A stretch of DNA of 64,000 nt from Gammaproteobacteria bacterium. Its GTDB lineage: Bacteria; Pseudomonadota; Gammaproteobacteria; RBG-16-57-12. The DNA lies in the NCBI GenBank assembly GCA_021647245.1, contig JAKIVC010000012.1, positions 1 through 64,000 of the forward strand. Direction: 5' to 3'. Made by a program: the position numbers and the translations under genes. The notes below the pieces were generated by a model. It searched no databases, was not told where the DNA came from, and was given only the letters and a program-made list of their open reading frames with translations. Every line of letters starts with the position of its first letter. The stretch's first letter is position 1. This document shows positions 46,086-54,042 of this stretch, in pieces.

Positions 46086-47000
46086 ATGTATGAGGTGTTA
46101 GCCCAAATGGCCGGGTTGATTGCCTGCGGCATCTTTTGGCGCATAAAACAGCCTATGGGGCTAGCCGCCGATGATGTGCGTATTCGCCTGACCAGTTTGG
46201 TTTACAATCTACTGCTTCCGGCGCTGGTGCTGCTGGTACTGTGGCGTGCACCACTCGACTTAGATGTCGTTAAAATTGCCACCGTTGCCGCCGCAGGTGT
46301 TTTAGCGGGCCTGCTGTTAGGGGGGGTTATCTATAGATGGATGAAGGTGCCCGGCACCGTTGCCGGAGCGATGATTATTGCCAGCGGCTTTCCCAACGCA
46401 ACCTACCTTGGTCTGCCGGTACTTGAAACCACCTTGGGAGAGTGGTCACGCAGCGTGGCCATTCAATATGACCTATTTGCCTGCACTCCGCTGTTACTCA
46501 CTGTCGGAATGCTAATAGGGGCCGCTTATGGCGAAGGGGAAAAAGACCAGCACCCACTACGCGCGGTACTCAAAGTACCGCCACTGTGGGCGGCAATCGC
46601 TGCAATAGCACTTAATGCCACAGCGGTGCCCATGCCCGGTGTTATCGAAGGCTGGCTTTCCATGATGGCAGGGGCCGTCATTCCACTGATGTTAATTGCC
46701 CTCGGCATGGGGTTGCAGTGGAAAAGCTTTACCCTCGCCAGCTTACCCATTATGGCCCCGGTGGTAGTGATACAGCTACTATTAATACCGATTTTAGTGC
46801 TGTGGCTCTCCCAGCAGCTGGGTCTTGAAGGTGAACTGCTCACCGCCGTGGTACTCGAAGCGGCAATGCCCTGCATGGTGCTCGGCCTGGTCATCTGCGA
46901 TCGTTTTAAACTGGATACACCGCTCTACGCCTCGGTGGTCACACTGACCACCGGACTTTCCATCATCTCACTCCCCATCTGGTTTGAGGTCTTAATTTAA
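46086..47000 (+). CDS. AEC-family transporter
   Basis: A 304-residue membrane protein with about ten hydrophobic segments in two halves. It carries the conserved inner segment AGAMIIASGFPNATYLGLPVLE, where Asn and Pro break the helix as in auxin efflux carrier (AEC, PF03547) proteins. The second repeat holds VVLEAAMPCMVLGLVI. Members export or import organic acids and related compounds through the inner membrane. The start is ATG at 46086. The substrate cannot be told. Confidence 0.85.
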   Translation: MYEVLAQMAGLIACGIFWRIKQPMGLAADDVRIRLTSLVYNLLLPALVLLVLWRAPLDLDVVKIATVAAAGVLAGLLLGGVIYRWMKVPGTVAGAMIIASGFPNATYLGLPVLETTLGEWSRSVAIQYDLFACTPLLLTVGMLIGAAYGEGEKDQHPLRAVLKVPPLWAAIAAIALNATAVPMPGVIEGWLSMMAGAVIPLMLIALGMGLQWKSFTLASLPIMAPVVVIQLLLIPILVLWLSQQLGLEGELLTAVVLEAAMPCMVLGLVICDRFKLDTPLYASVVTLTTGLSIISLPIWFEVLI

Positions 47001-47023
47001 CGACTATTGAGCTGTGATAGAAC

Positions 47024-47962
47024 ATGAAAAATTCAACCATACTACTTGGGGCTGCCTCATACCTCACACTGGCAATAATACTTTTTGGGCTCTTCTCGAC
47101 CCAGCCAGCCGCACCACAACAACCCGCTGATAACTTACCGTTAGTTATAGAGACGGACACCCCCAAAAATGTGACAGAGCTCACCACTCTGTTGATATCT
47201 CACGGACTTGAGTGGCCATTGATAAAAAAGGAGGTCCCCGCACTACTCATAAAAGCACTGCCACAAGATATGCCGGAGATTTACTCCAGTGAAGAGCGCA
47301 AGTCGATTTTTTTACGCACCCTGCTGCCCATTGTATTACTGGAGAATCACCACATTGAAAAGCAGCGGGCGATACTGGAAAAAATGGTTACCCAGCAGAG
47401 TGAACTTAACAATGAACAGGTAGAGTGGCTCGAAGAGCGGTTAAACCATTACCGGCTCTCCAATAATGCAGATGGCCCCAATCGGCTAGAGCAATTACTA
47501 CAGCGCCTCGATCAGCTGCCGCCCTCACTCATGCTGGCACAAGGTGCTATTGAATCCGGCTGGGGAACCTCCCGTTTTGCACTACAGGGCAACAGCCTTT
47601 TTGGCCAGTGGTCCTACTCAAAAAATAGTGGTTTAATACCCGAAGCCCGCAACCAAGGCGCCCAACATGTTGTACGCAGCTTCGATAGCCTGCAGGCCTC
47701 TGTTCGCGCCTACATGCGCAATTTAAATACCCATTTGGCCTACAAAAAATTACGTGAAATAAGGTCGACCATGCGAACCCGACAACAACCACTCAACTCA
47801 ATCGATCTTGCGGATGGATTACTGAGCTACTCACAACGAGGCGCAGCCTATGTGGAGGATGTAAAGCTAATCATTCGCAGCAATAAACTAACTCAGTACG
47901 ACACCATTGAGTTACTACACGTGGCACCTACCGGGGTAAATGTAGTCGCCTCTCGATTTTAG
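47024..47962 (+). CDS. Glucosaminidase-domain protein (Bax-like)
   Basis: A 312-residue protein with one N-terminal membrane anchor (residues 8-27) and a periplasmic glucosaminidase domain (PF01832) at about residues 160-305. The catalytic Glu is in LAQGAIESGWGTSRFA, followed by GNSLFGQWSY and a late YVEDVKLIIRSNKL. It should cut beta-1,4 bonds in peptidoglycan as E. coli Bax is predicted to. It starts 23 bases after the AEC transporter gene and could be co-transcribed with it. Confidence 0.85.
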   Translation: MKNSTILLGAASYLTLAIILFGLFSTQPAAPQQPADNLPLVIETDTPKNVTELTTLLISHGLEWPLIKKEVPALLIKALPQDMPEIYSSEERKSIFLRTLLPIVLLENHHIEKQRAILEKMVTQQSELNNEQVEWLEERLNHYRLSNNADGPNRLEQLLQRLDQLPPSLMLAQGAIESGWGTSRFALQGNSLFGQWSYSKNSGLIPEARNQGAQHVVRSFDSLQASVRAYMRNLNTHLAYKKLREIRSTMRTRQQPLNSIDLADGLLSYSQRGAAYVEDVKLIIRSNKLTQYDTIELLHVAPTGVNVVASRF

Positions 47963-48102
47963 CCACGAAAGATTCCGCCAGGACGTTTGCCACCCGTACA
48001 ACCAAACTATTGAGCTATTTTTGCGCAAATTAATGAAATATCCTGGGTAGGTGGTAAACTTCCGCACAGTAAAAAGGGAACTCTTTTTTGGGGAGGCGAT
48101 AG

Positions 48103-48774
48103 ATGAAAGTAATACTCTTAACACTGGCCAGCGCACTCTTACTGACCTCATTTGGCAGCTATGCCAATGAAGTAAAAACACCCGATATTATTGATAGCAT
48201 CAAGCCGTTCGAAAGCTGTGAACCTGCCTCAATTTACGCACAACAGGCTCTAGAAAAAGCCACCCAACTAATTGATTACCAAGGTGAAGAAATCACTCTC
48301 TGCCGCAGCCTCTCAATCCCCACCATTGCCGCCTGGAGCAAGCTGCTGCGGATGGAAAAGCACCCCTATGTCAACTGGAAAAAACGCCCCATTACCGCAC
48401 CCCACATCAGCTACAACCCACACTATTTTGAACAGCTGCAAACAGCCCAGGGTGATACCATCATCTACGCCGTGCTGGCACAACAAGTTGGACACCACAT
48501 TAAAGATCACACTAACTTTAAAACGCCGTTGGCCGGACTCTCTCCGGAGCCTGAAAAAACAGCCGCTACCGACTATTACGCCGGCGCTCTATTCGCCCAG
48601 CTTAAACTCAGCCAAGCGCAGCTAATACAGGCACAGCAGGCCCTTTTCAGCCTGACTAACCCGCCCACTCCTGCCGTTTTAAAGCAGCGCCAAGAACAGC
48701 TACTGGATGGCTGGGTGAAAGGAGGTGGTGAGCCCATTGAGCTGCCGGATATTTCCCCGCAACAACGCTGGTAG
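48103..48774 (+). CDS. Secreted M48-like protein lacking catalytic residues
   Basis: A 223-residue protein with a clear signal peptide (cleavage near SYA-NE, residue 21) and a strong GGGGAGG ribosome binding site. The pattern follows small periplasmic zincin peptidases, but the core reads AVLAQQVGHHIKDH where the family has a HExGHH. Gln127 and Gln128 replace the first His and catalytic Glu. Further on TDYYAGALFAQL corresponds to ExxADxxAG with the third ligand Glu replaced. The Gly-His pair and the DYYAG helix remain. I read it as a pseudopeptidase with a retained fold. Two cysteines (39 and 67) could form a disulfide. Confidence 0.6.
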   Translation: MKVILLTLASALLLTSFGSYANEVKTPDIIDSIKPFESCEPASIYAQQALEKATQLIDYQGEEITLCRSLSIPTIAAWSKLLRMEKHPYVNWKKRPITAPHISYNPHYFEQLQTAQGDTIIYAVLAQQVGHHIKDHTNFKTPLAGLSPEPEKTAATDYYAGALFAQLKLSQAQLIQAQQALFSLTNPPTPAVLKQRQEQLLDGWVKGGGEPIELPDISPQQRW

Positions 48775-48776
48775 GT

Positions 48777-49958
48777 ATGATGAAGCCGTGGGATGTCATT
48801 ATCATCGGTGCCGGTGCTTCCGGGCTAATGTGCGCCATCGAGGCGGGCAAGCGTGGCCGGCGGGTGCTGTTATTGGAGAAATCAAAAAAATCGGGCAATA
48901 AAATCCGCATGTCCGGCGGTGGACGGTGTAACTTTACTAACAATGAGGTATCTGCGGATAACTACCTGAGCGACAACCCCCATTTCTGCAAGTCTGCCCT
49001 TTCACGCTTCAGCCAGTGGGATTTCTTAGCCATGGTGCAGCGCTACGAGATCCCCTTTCATGAGCGAGATCATGGCCAGCTGTTTTGCAATGAAAGCGCT
49101 AAAGATATTCTGGATATGCTACTGAGCGAGTGCCGCCAGGCTGGGGTTGAGATTCGATTGAACAGCACCATCGAAAAGGTAGCACGTAACTCACAATATT
49201 TTTGTATCGAGAGCGACCAGGCATCACTCCTTTGCCAATCCCTGGTCATCGCCAGCGGTGGATTATCGATCCCCGCCATGGGTGCCGGCCCCTTCGGTTA
49301 TCAAATTGCCGAGCAGTTTGACCTTGCCATAAAACCCACCCGTGCCGGGCTTGTGCCCTTCACATTGCACCCTGAAGAGAAGCAGCGTTTTGCCAGTTTG
49401 TCGGGGATCGCTGTCAATAGCGTTGTGACACACACCCTGACCCGCTTTCGTGAAAATATACTCTTTACTCACCGTGGCCTCAGCGGCCCGGTCATCCTGC
49501 AAATATCCAACTACTGGCGTGCTGGTGAATCCATAGAGATTGACCTCTTACCGGACGTTGACCTCTTCACACACCTAAAGCAGATGCAGCAACAACACCC
49601 ACAACAACAGATCAAAACGGCGCTGCAACAGCTACTTCCCAAGCGGCTTATCAACACCTTTATCGATCATAAATTACTTGAACAACCCCTGGCCAACAGC
49701 CGCTTTGAGCAGTTTTCAGCCATTGCGGAACAACTCAAGCAGTGGCGTGTCAAACCAGCAGGTACTGAGGGCTATCGTACTGCCGAGGTGACACTGGGCG
49801 GGGTGGATACGGGTGCCATCTCCTCCAGAACCCTGGAGGCGAAAAACAGCCCAGGCCTCTACTTCATCGGTGAGGTACTCGATGTTACCGGTGAGCTGGG
49901 CGGATACAACTTTCAGTGGGCCTGGGCTTCAGGCTGGTGTGCGGGGCAATATGTTTAA
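48777..49958 (+). CDS. YhiN/HI0933-like FAD-dependent oxidoreductase
   Basis: A 393-residue flavoprotein (PF03486). It has an N-terminal FAD motif VIIIGAGASGLMCAIEAGKRGR, the family's GGGRCNFTNN segment, a mid-protein LVIASGGLSIPAMGAGP and the C-terminal GLYFIGEVLDVTGELGGYNFQWAWASG. The function of this family is not settled; links to rRNA modification or tRNA-like substrates have been proposed. It starts two bases after the pseudopeptidase stop and overlaps the next gene by eight bases, so three or four genes share one transcript. Confidence 0.9.
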   Translation: MMKPWDVIIIGAGASGLMCAIEAGKRGRRVLLLEKSKKSGNKIRMSGGGRCNFTNNEVSADNYLSDNPHFCKSALSRFSQWDFLAMVQRYEIPFHERDHGQLFCNESAKDILDMLLSECRQAGVEIRLNSTIEKVARNSQYFCIESDQASLLCQSLVIASGGLSIPAMGAGPFGYQIAEQFDLAIKPTRAGLVPFTLHPEEKQRFASLSGIAVNSVVTHTLTRFRENILFTHRGLSGPVILQISNYWRAGESIEIDLLPDVDLFTHLKQMQQQHPQQQIKTALQQLLPKRLINTFIDHKLLEQPLANSRFEQFSAIAEQLKQWRVKPAGTEGYRTAEVTLGGVDTGAISSRTLEAKNSPGLYFIGEVLDVTGELGGYNFQWAWASGWCAGQYV

Positions 49959-50466
49959 AACCATCACTTTTATACTTACTCTGCTGTTTACTACGCCCCT
50001 GCTGGCCGGGTTTGAAATAGAGATCACCCCGCAGCAGATACAACAGGTGGCGGAAAAACAGTTCCCCATCAAAAAGCAGGCGCTATTTGTCCAGATTGAG
50101 CTCAGCAACCCCAAAGTCACCCTCACAGGGCAACGCCTCTCTCTGGCGATGCAGGTTGTGGCAGCTTACCCCAATCAGACCATCAGCCAAGGCACCGTCG
50201 TCGTTGATGGAAGGCTGGGATATAACGAAAAGAGTGGTGAGTTCCTACTGATTCAACCCAGAGTGCAGACAATCACTGTAGAAGGGCTTGCGTCACAACA
50301 TAGCAAATGGCTGAAAGATATCATCTCACCACTGGTTGCACAGTCCGTGACAACGGTTGTACTCTACCGGCTGGATGAAAATCAATTTCGTGATCGCATG
50401 ACCAAAAGCAGCCTTAAAAGCATCACCGTTCGAGAGGGCACTCTGTATGCAGAGATAGCGTGGTGA
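49951..50466 (+). CDS. DUF1439 periplasmic protein (YceB-like)
   Basis: A 171-residue protein with a signal peptide (MFKTITFILTLLFTTPLLA). A DUF1439 domain follows, built of a long helix (TPQQIQQVAEKQFPIKKQ) and amphipathic beta strands, as in E. coli YceB. Unlike YceB it lacks a lipobox cysteine, so it is a soluble periplasmic form. These tubular folds may bind lipids. The start at 49951 overlaps the flavoprotein gene by eight bases. The in-frame extension to 49813 lies inside that gene and is rejected. Confidence 0.8.
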   Translation: MFKTITFILTLLFTTPLLAGFEIEITPQQIQQVAEKQFPIKKQALFVQIELSNPKVTLTGQRLSLAMQVVAAYPNQTISQGTVVVDGRLGYNEKSGEFLLIQPRVQTITVEGLASQHSKWLKDIISPLVAQSVTTVVLYRLDENQFRDRMTKSSLKSITVREGTLYAEIAW

Positions 50467-50541
50467 GTGGAAAGAGAGATAAAAGAGCCCACTCCACACA
50501 CCCTCATCCCCTTACATATTCATCACATAAATGGATTGCTC

Positions 50542-52119
50542 GTGAAGACACAGATGCACCACATCATCAGCCACAGCGCCGAATGCTACCCTGCCAATAT
50601 AGCGGTCAAGCACAAGCAGGTGTCTGTTGATTACCACACCCTTTCAGCTCTCATTACAAAAGCAGCTGCGGGTTATCAACAGCTGGGGTTGGAGAGATCC
50701 GAACGGGTCGCAATCTACCTTCCCAAACTCATCGAAACCGTGACCGCCTGTTTTGCTGCAAGCTGTGCCGATGGGGTGATGGTGCCGGTCAATCCAATGC
50801 TTAAACCAGAGCAGGTCAAATATATACTGAACGATTGCAATGCCCGAATTCTGGTGACCTCCAGTCAAAAAGCCGCACAACTCAAAACAGTGCTTGACCA
50901 GTGCCACGACCTCCACACACTCATTATCGTAGATAAAAACCCATTAAATTTTGCAGCGCCGCCTCACCTTACAATAATTGACTGGAACGCCTTTACAAAC
51001 CTTAGCCACAGCACGCCGCATAACCAGAATATCGACAGTGATATGGCGGCCATCCTCTATACCTCGGGAAGTACCGGCAAACCAAAGGGAGTGGTACTCT
51101 CCCATCGCAACATTATTGCGGGTGCAGAGAGTGTCGCCAGCTATCTGGGCAACCGCCAGAGCGATAAAATTTTGGCGCTACTACCCTTCAGCTTTGACTA
51201 TGGGTTCAGCCAATTAACCAGCGCTTTTGTCAGCGGTGCCCGAGCCCACCTTCTCGACTACCTACTGCCTCGAGAAGTGCTCAACCTCATTACTCAAGAA
51301 CAGATTACCGGACTGGCCGCCGTTCCAACACTGTGGAACCAGTTGACACAATTAAAGTGGCACCAGGAGATCAAACAGTGCCTGCGCTACATCACCAACT
51401 CCGGCGGTACCATGCCGGCGGCCACCCTGCAAAAACTGCGCGAGCAGCTACCCGAAACCGACATCGTTTTGATGTACGGCCTGACCGAAGCTTTTCGTTC
51501 AACCTATCTGCCACCCGATCAGCTTGATAAAAAGCCCGGCTCAATCGGCCAAGCGATCCCGAATGCAGAGGTGATGGTACTTAGGGAGGATGGTAGCCCC
51601 TGCGCTGCCGGTGAACCCGGGGAGCTGGTGCACCGGGGCGCTCTAGTTGCACTCGGTTATTGGAACAACCCGCAGAAGACAGCCAGACGTTTTAGGCCTA
51701 TTCCCTCTCATCAACCGGGCTATCGGCCTGAAACAGCGGTTTGGTCAGGAGATAAAGTCTATCGCGATGAGGAGGGTTATCTCTATTTTATCGGGCGTGA
51801 AGATGAGATGATAAAAACCTCAGGGTATCGTGTCAGCCCAACCGAGGTGGAGGAAGTACTCTATGAGAGCACGCTGGTCGAGCAGGGCGTTGTTTTTGGT
51901 GTCTCGCATCCGCTACTAGGGGAAGCAGTTCTTGCCGTTGTCACACTACATGAAGAGAGCGAACCTAGGTTGTTGGAAAGATACTGTAAACAACACCTAC
52001 CCACCTTCATGCAGCCAAAAATAATTATTAAAACAACACCGCTGCCACACAATCCTAATAGTAAAATTGATCGTGCAGGAATTTCCAGGGAGTATCAGGA
52101 TTACTATCTGGCCGAGTAA
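50542..52119 (+). CDS. Exosortase-A-associated AMP-forming acyl ligase
   Basis: A protein of about 525 residues from the ANL superfamily. It shows AAILYTSGSTGKPKGVVLSH, LMYGLTEAFRSTYLPP, SGDKVYRDEEGYLYFIGRED and a C-terminal NSKIDR with the catalytic Lys. The AFRSTYLPP signature and length fit TIGR03098, a ligase found only with XrtA EPS systems, which probably loads an acyl or amino-acyl group onto an ACP. It is placed about 17 kb outside the main EPS block. The open frame reaches 50467 (GTG). GTG at 50542 or ATG at 50554 align better with the family start, but none has a strong ribosome binding site. Confidence 0.85.
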   Translation: MKTQMHHIISHSAECYPANIAVKHKQVSVDYHTLSALITKAAAGYQQLGLERSERVAIYLPKLIETVTACFAASCADGVMVPVNPMLKPEQVKYILNDCNARILVTSSQKAAQLKTVLDQCHDLHTLIIVDKNPLNFAAPPHLTIIDWNAFTNLSHSTPHNQNIDSDMAAILYTSGSTGKPKGVVLSHRNIIAGAESVASYLGNRQSDKILALLPFSFDYGFSQLTSAFVSGARAHLLDYLLPREVLNLITQEQITGLAAVPTLWNQLTQLKWHQEIKQCLRYITNSGGTMPAATLQKLREQLPETDIVLMYGLTEAFRSTYLPPDQLDKKPGSIGQAIPNAEVMVLREDGSPCAAGEPGELVHRGALVALGYWNNPQKTARRFRPIPSHQPGYRPETAVWSGDKVYRDEEGYLYFIGREDEMIKTSGYRVSPTEVEEVLYESTLVEQGVVFGVSHPLLGEAVLAVVTLHEESEPRLLERYCKQHLPTFMQPKIIIKTTPLPHNPNSKIDRAGISREYQDYYLAE

Positions 52120-52179
52120 AAAATAGGCATAACCCGCCAATCACATGATTTAATACGACAAACAGCTAAGGGCTCGATA

Positions 52180-52758
52180 ATGAAGTTAATACTAAAACGG
52201 ATCGCTGAAGTCATCAGTTTTTTGTTACTTATTCCCATTTTGGCTTTGGTTATAATGGAGAGAAGGTTGCTACCCCAATCACACACTATTTATACCCTTT
52301 TCGCACAATGCATGGCCACTATTCCCGGCATTATCGGTGACTATCTGCGACGTGTTTTTTACCGGTTTGCCATCAAAGAGTGTGGTAGCGACTTCACCAT
52401 CAGCTTCGGCTCATTCTTTTCGCACCGTGATGCCTCTGTGGGTGACCGGGTATACATTGGCGCAGGCTGTATCGTGGGAAAAGTGGCGATACACAATGAT
52501 GTTTTGATTGCCAGCAAGGTCAGTATTCCCAGTGGTCGCCACCAGCACCCGATGAACTCGTCACAAGGTGGCGGTGCATCCAGAGAGGTCTGCTATGAGC
52601 AACTGACGATTGGTCAGGGCGCGTGGATTGGCGAAGGCGCCATGGTACTGGCCAGTATCGGCGAGAGGTCGGTAGTCGGCTCAGGCAGCGTGCTGGTAAA
52701 GCCCATTAGTGCCAACGTGACGGTTGCTGGAAACCCTGCCAAAGAGATTTCAAAGTAA
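52180..52758 (+). CDS. LbH acyltransferase (paralogue of the one at 12570)
   Basis: A 192-residue membrane-tethered acyltransferase. Hydrophobic residues 10-26 are followed by PGIIGDYLRRVFYRFAIKEC and a left-handed beta-helix ending in VGSGSVLVKPISANVTVAGNPAKE. It shares the same layout and motifs as the protein encoded at 12570-13163 (SFFxHxxAS, SxVSI, xQHxM, WxGEG). It lies 60 bases after the exosortase-associated ligase, which suggests that the two act together: one activates an acyl group and the other places it on the polysaccharide. Confidence 0.75.
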   Translation: MKLILKRIAEVISFLLLIPILALVIMERRLLPQSHTIYTLFAQCMATIPGIIGDYLRRVFYRFAIKECGSDFTISFGSFFSHRDASVGDRVYIGAGCIVGKVAIHNDVLIASKVSIPSGRHQHPMNSSQGGGASREVCYEQLTIGQGAWIGEGAMVLASIGERSVVGSGSVLVKPISANVTVAGNPAKEISK

Positions 52759-52774
52759 ATCTGCTTACAAAAAA

Positions 52775-53572
52775 TTAGCTAAACATCCACAACAGTATTA
52801 CGCCCAACACCAGCCGGTAAATAACAAACGGCAGCATCCCCACGCGCTCCACCAGTTGCAGAAAAAAGTGGATACAAAGATAAGCGGTTAATGCCGAGAA
52901 GAGCACACCCAGGGCAATGGCGTTCCAATCCACTGGCAGCGCACTCTCCAGCAGCTCTTTTCCCTTCAACCCCCCGGCGGCCATAATTAACGGAATTGAG
53001 AGCAGAAAAGAGAAGCGCGCCGAGGCGACCCGCGTCATACCCAACATTAAGCCCGCCGTCATGGTAATTCCAGAGCGTGAAGTGCCAGGAATCAGCGCCA
53101 GTGCTTGAGCAAAGCCGATAAACACAACCCCACCCCAGCTCAGCTCATATTCAGTTTTACGCCCTTTAGCAAAATGGTCAGCCGCCCACAGCAGCAGGCC
53201 AAAGCCGATGGTGGCCCAGGCGATAATAATCGGCGAGCGCAGATAGAGCTCGATTAAATCATTGAGAAAAAAGCCGATTAACCCTGCGGGAATGGTACCC
53301 ACCGCCACCGCCCAGGCAAGGCGGCTATCGCCTACGGTCTTACGCTTTGCCACCGAGAGTGTCCAGTCGCGGATCAGCACCCGCAGCTCCTGACGAAAGT
53401 AGACGATCACCGCACATAATGCCCCCACATGCACTGCCACATCGAAAGCCAGCCCCTGGTCTGGCCAGTCGAAAATAGTGGGCAATAAAATAAGGTGTGC
53501 AGAGCTGGAGATGGGCAAAAACTCCGTCACACCTTGAATCACCGCCAACCAAAACGCCTGTAATAAGTCCAT
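52775..53572 (-). CDS. uppP: Undecaprenyl-diphosphatase UppP (BacA)
   Basis: A 265-residue inner-membrane protein with about eight hydrophobic segments. The family motifs are intact: EFLPISSSAHLILL near the N-terminus and LALIPGTSRSGITMTAGLML in the middle, which line the active site. It recycles undecaprenyl diphosphate to the monophosphate carrier used for peptidoglycan and EPS repeat units. It converges with the acyltransferase gene, 16 bases apart. Confidence 0.93.
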   Translation of the reverse strand: MDLLQAFWLAVIQGVTEFLPISSSAHLILLPTIFDWPDQGLAFDVAVHVGALCAVIVYFRQELRVLIRDWTLSVAKRKTVGDSRLAWAVAVGTIPAGLIGFFLNDLIELYLRSPIIIAWATIGFGLLLWAADHFAKGRKTEYELSWGGVVFIGFAQALALIPGTSRSGITMTAGLMLGMTRVASARFSFLLSIPLIMAAGGLKGKELLESALPVDWNAIALGVLFSALTAYLCIHFFLQLVERVGMLPFVIYRLVLGVILLWMFS

Positions 53573-53734
53573 AACCTAAACCCTAATATCTTAAATTTTT
53601 GTAACGACTCAGCATATCCACCAAGCGAGCCACTGACCTCGTATATCAACCCTCTTATATTACCTGCGAGCTATGCCTTGATGCGAAATGCCACAGAATC
53701 GCTGGCTAGGCAATAGTAAGATGATTGATGCACT

Positions 53735-53897
53735 AGGAGGCTGTCGGGCTTAGGTGATTGTAGCGAGGGAAAGCCATTTTGAGTCCATTTTTTTGATCGT
53801 TTGAGGCGAATATTGAGCATATTCAACGAAAATGATCGGAGAAATGGGCCTGAATGGCTTTTCCGCAGTAGATTCACCCTAAGCCCGACAGCCTCCT
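53735..53897. mobile_element. 163-bp palindromic MITE, copy 2
   Basis: Same element as at 32723-32885, equally long and about 98% identical. In this copy the two terminal 20-mers (AGGAGGCTGTCGGGCTTAGG) are perfect inverted repeats. It lies in the 469-base gap between uppP and the MidA-like methyltransferase gene and interrupts no visible gene. The flanking stretch 53573-53734 holds nothing I can recognise. No target-site duplication is evident. A short open frame through it (53671-53967) is a by-product of the palindrome. Confidence 0.85.
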
Positions 53898-53919
53898 GAT
53901 ATGTATTAACTCGCAACTC

Positions 53920-53951
53920 ATTATTCCAGAAGTCTTTTTTTCTGGAATAAT
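53920..53951. repeat. 12-bp stem hairpin
   Basis: ATTATTCCAGAA and TTCTGGAATAAT form a perfect 12-bp stem around an eight-base loop (GTCTTTTT). There is no T-run after the stem on either strand, so it is not a standard terminator. It sits between the palindromic element and the nested inverted repeat at 53970-54042. Confidence 0.6.
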
Positions 53952-53969
53952 GACTGTCTAATACCATCG

Positions 53970-54042
53970 GACTTTATGTATTTACTCGCCAACAATCCAT
54001 ATTATGGATAATTAAGCTGGTGGCGAGTTAATACATAAAGTC
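53970..54042. repeat. Nested inverted repeat at the end of the methyltransferase gene
   Basis: A 22-base arm (53970-53991, GACTTTATGTATTTACTCGC and two more bases) pairs with 54021-54042 with one mismatch. Inside lies a second perfect palindrome ATCCATA-T-TATGGAT (53995-54009). A further copy of TATGTATTAACTCGC occurs at about 53900-53914. The right arm ends at the stop codon of the methyltransferase gene. It may be a second small mobile element or a transcript-end structure for that minus-strand gene. Confidence 0.6.

Noticed and set aside
49813-49950. Longer start for the DUF1439 gene
   Set aside because: The extension lies entirely inside the flavoprotein gene. The ATG at 49951 begins a normal signal peptide.
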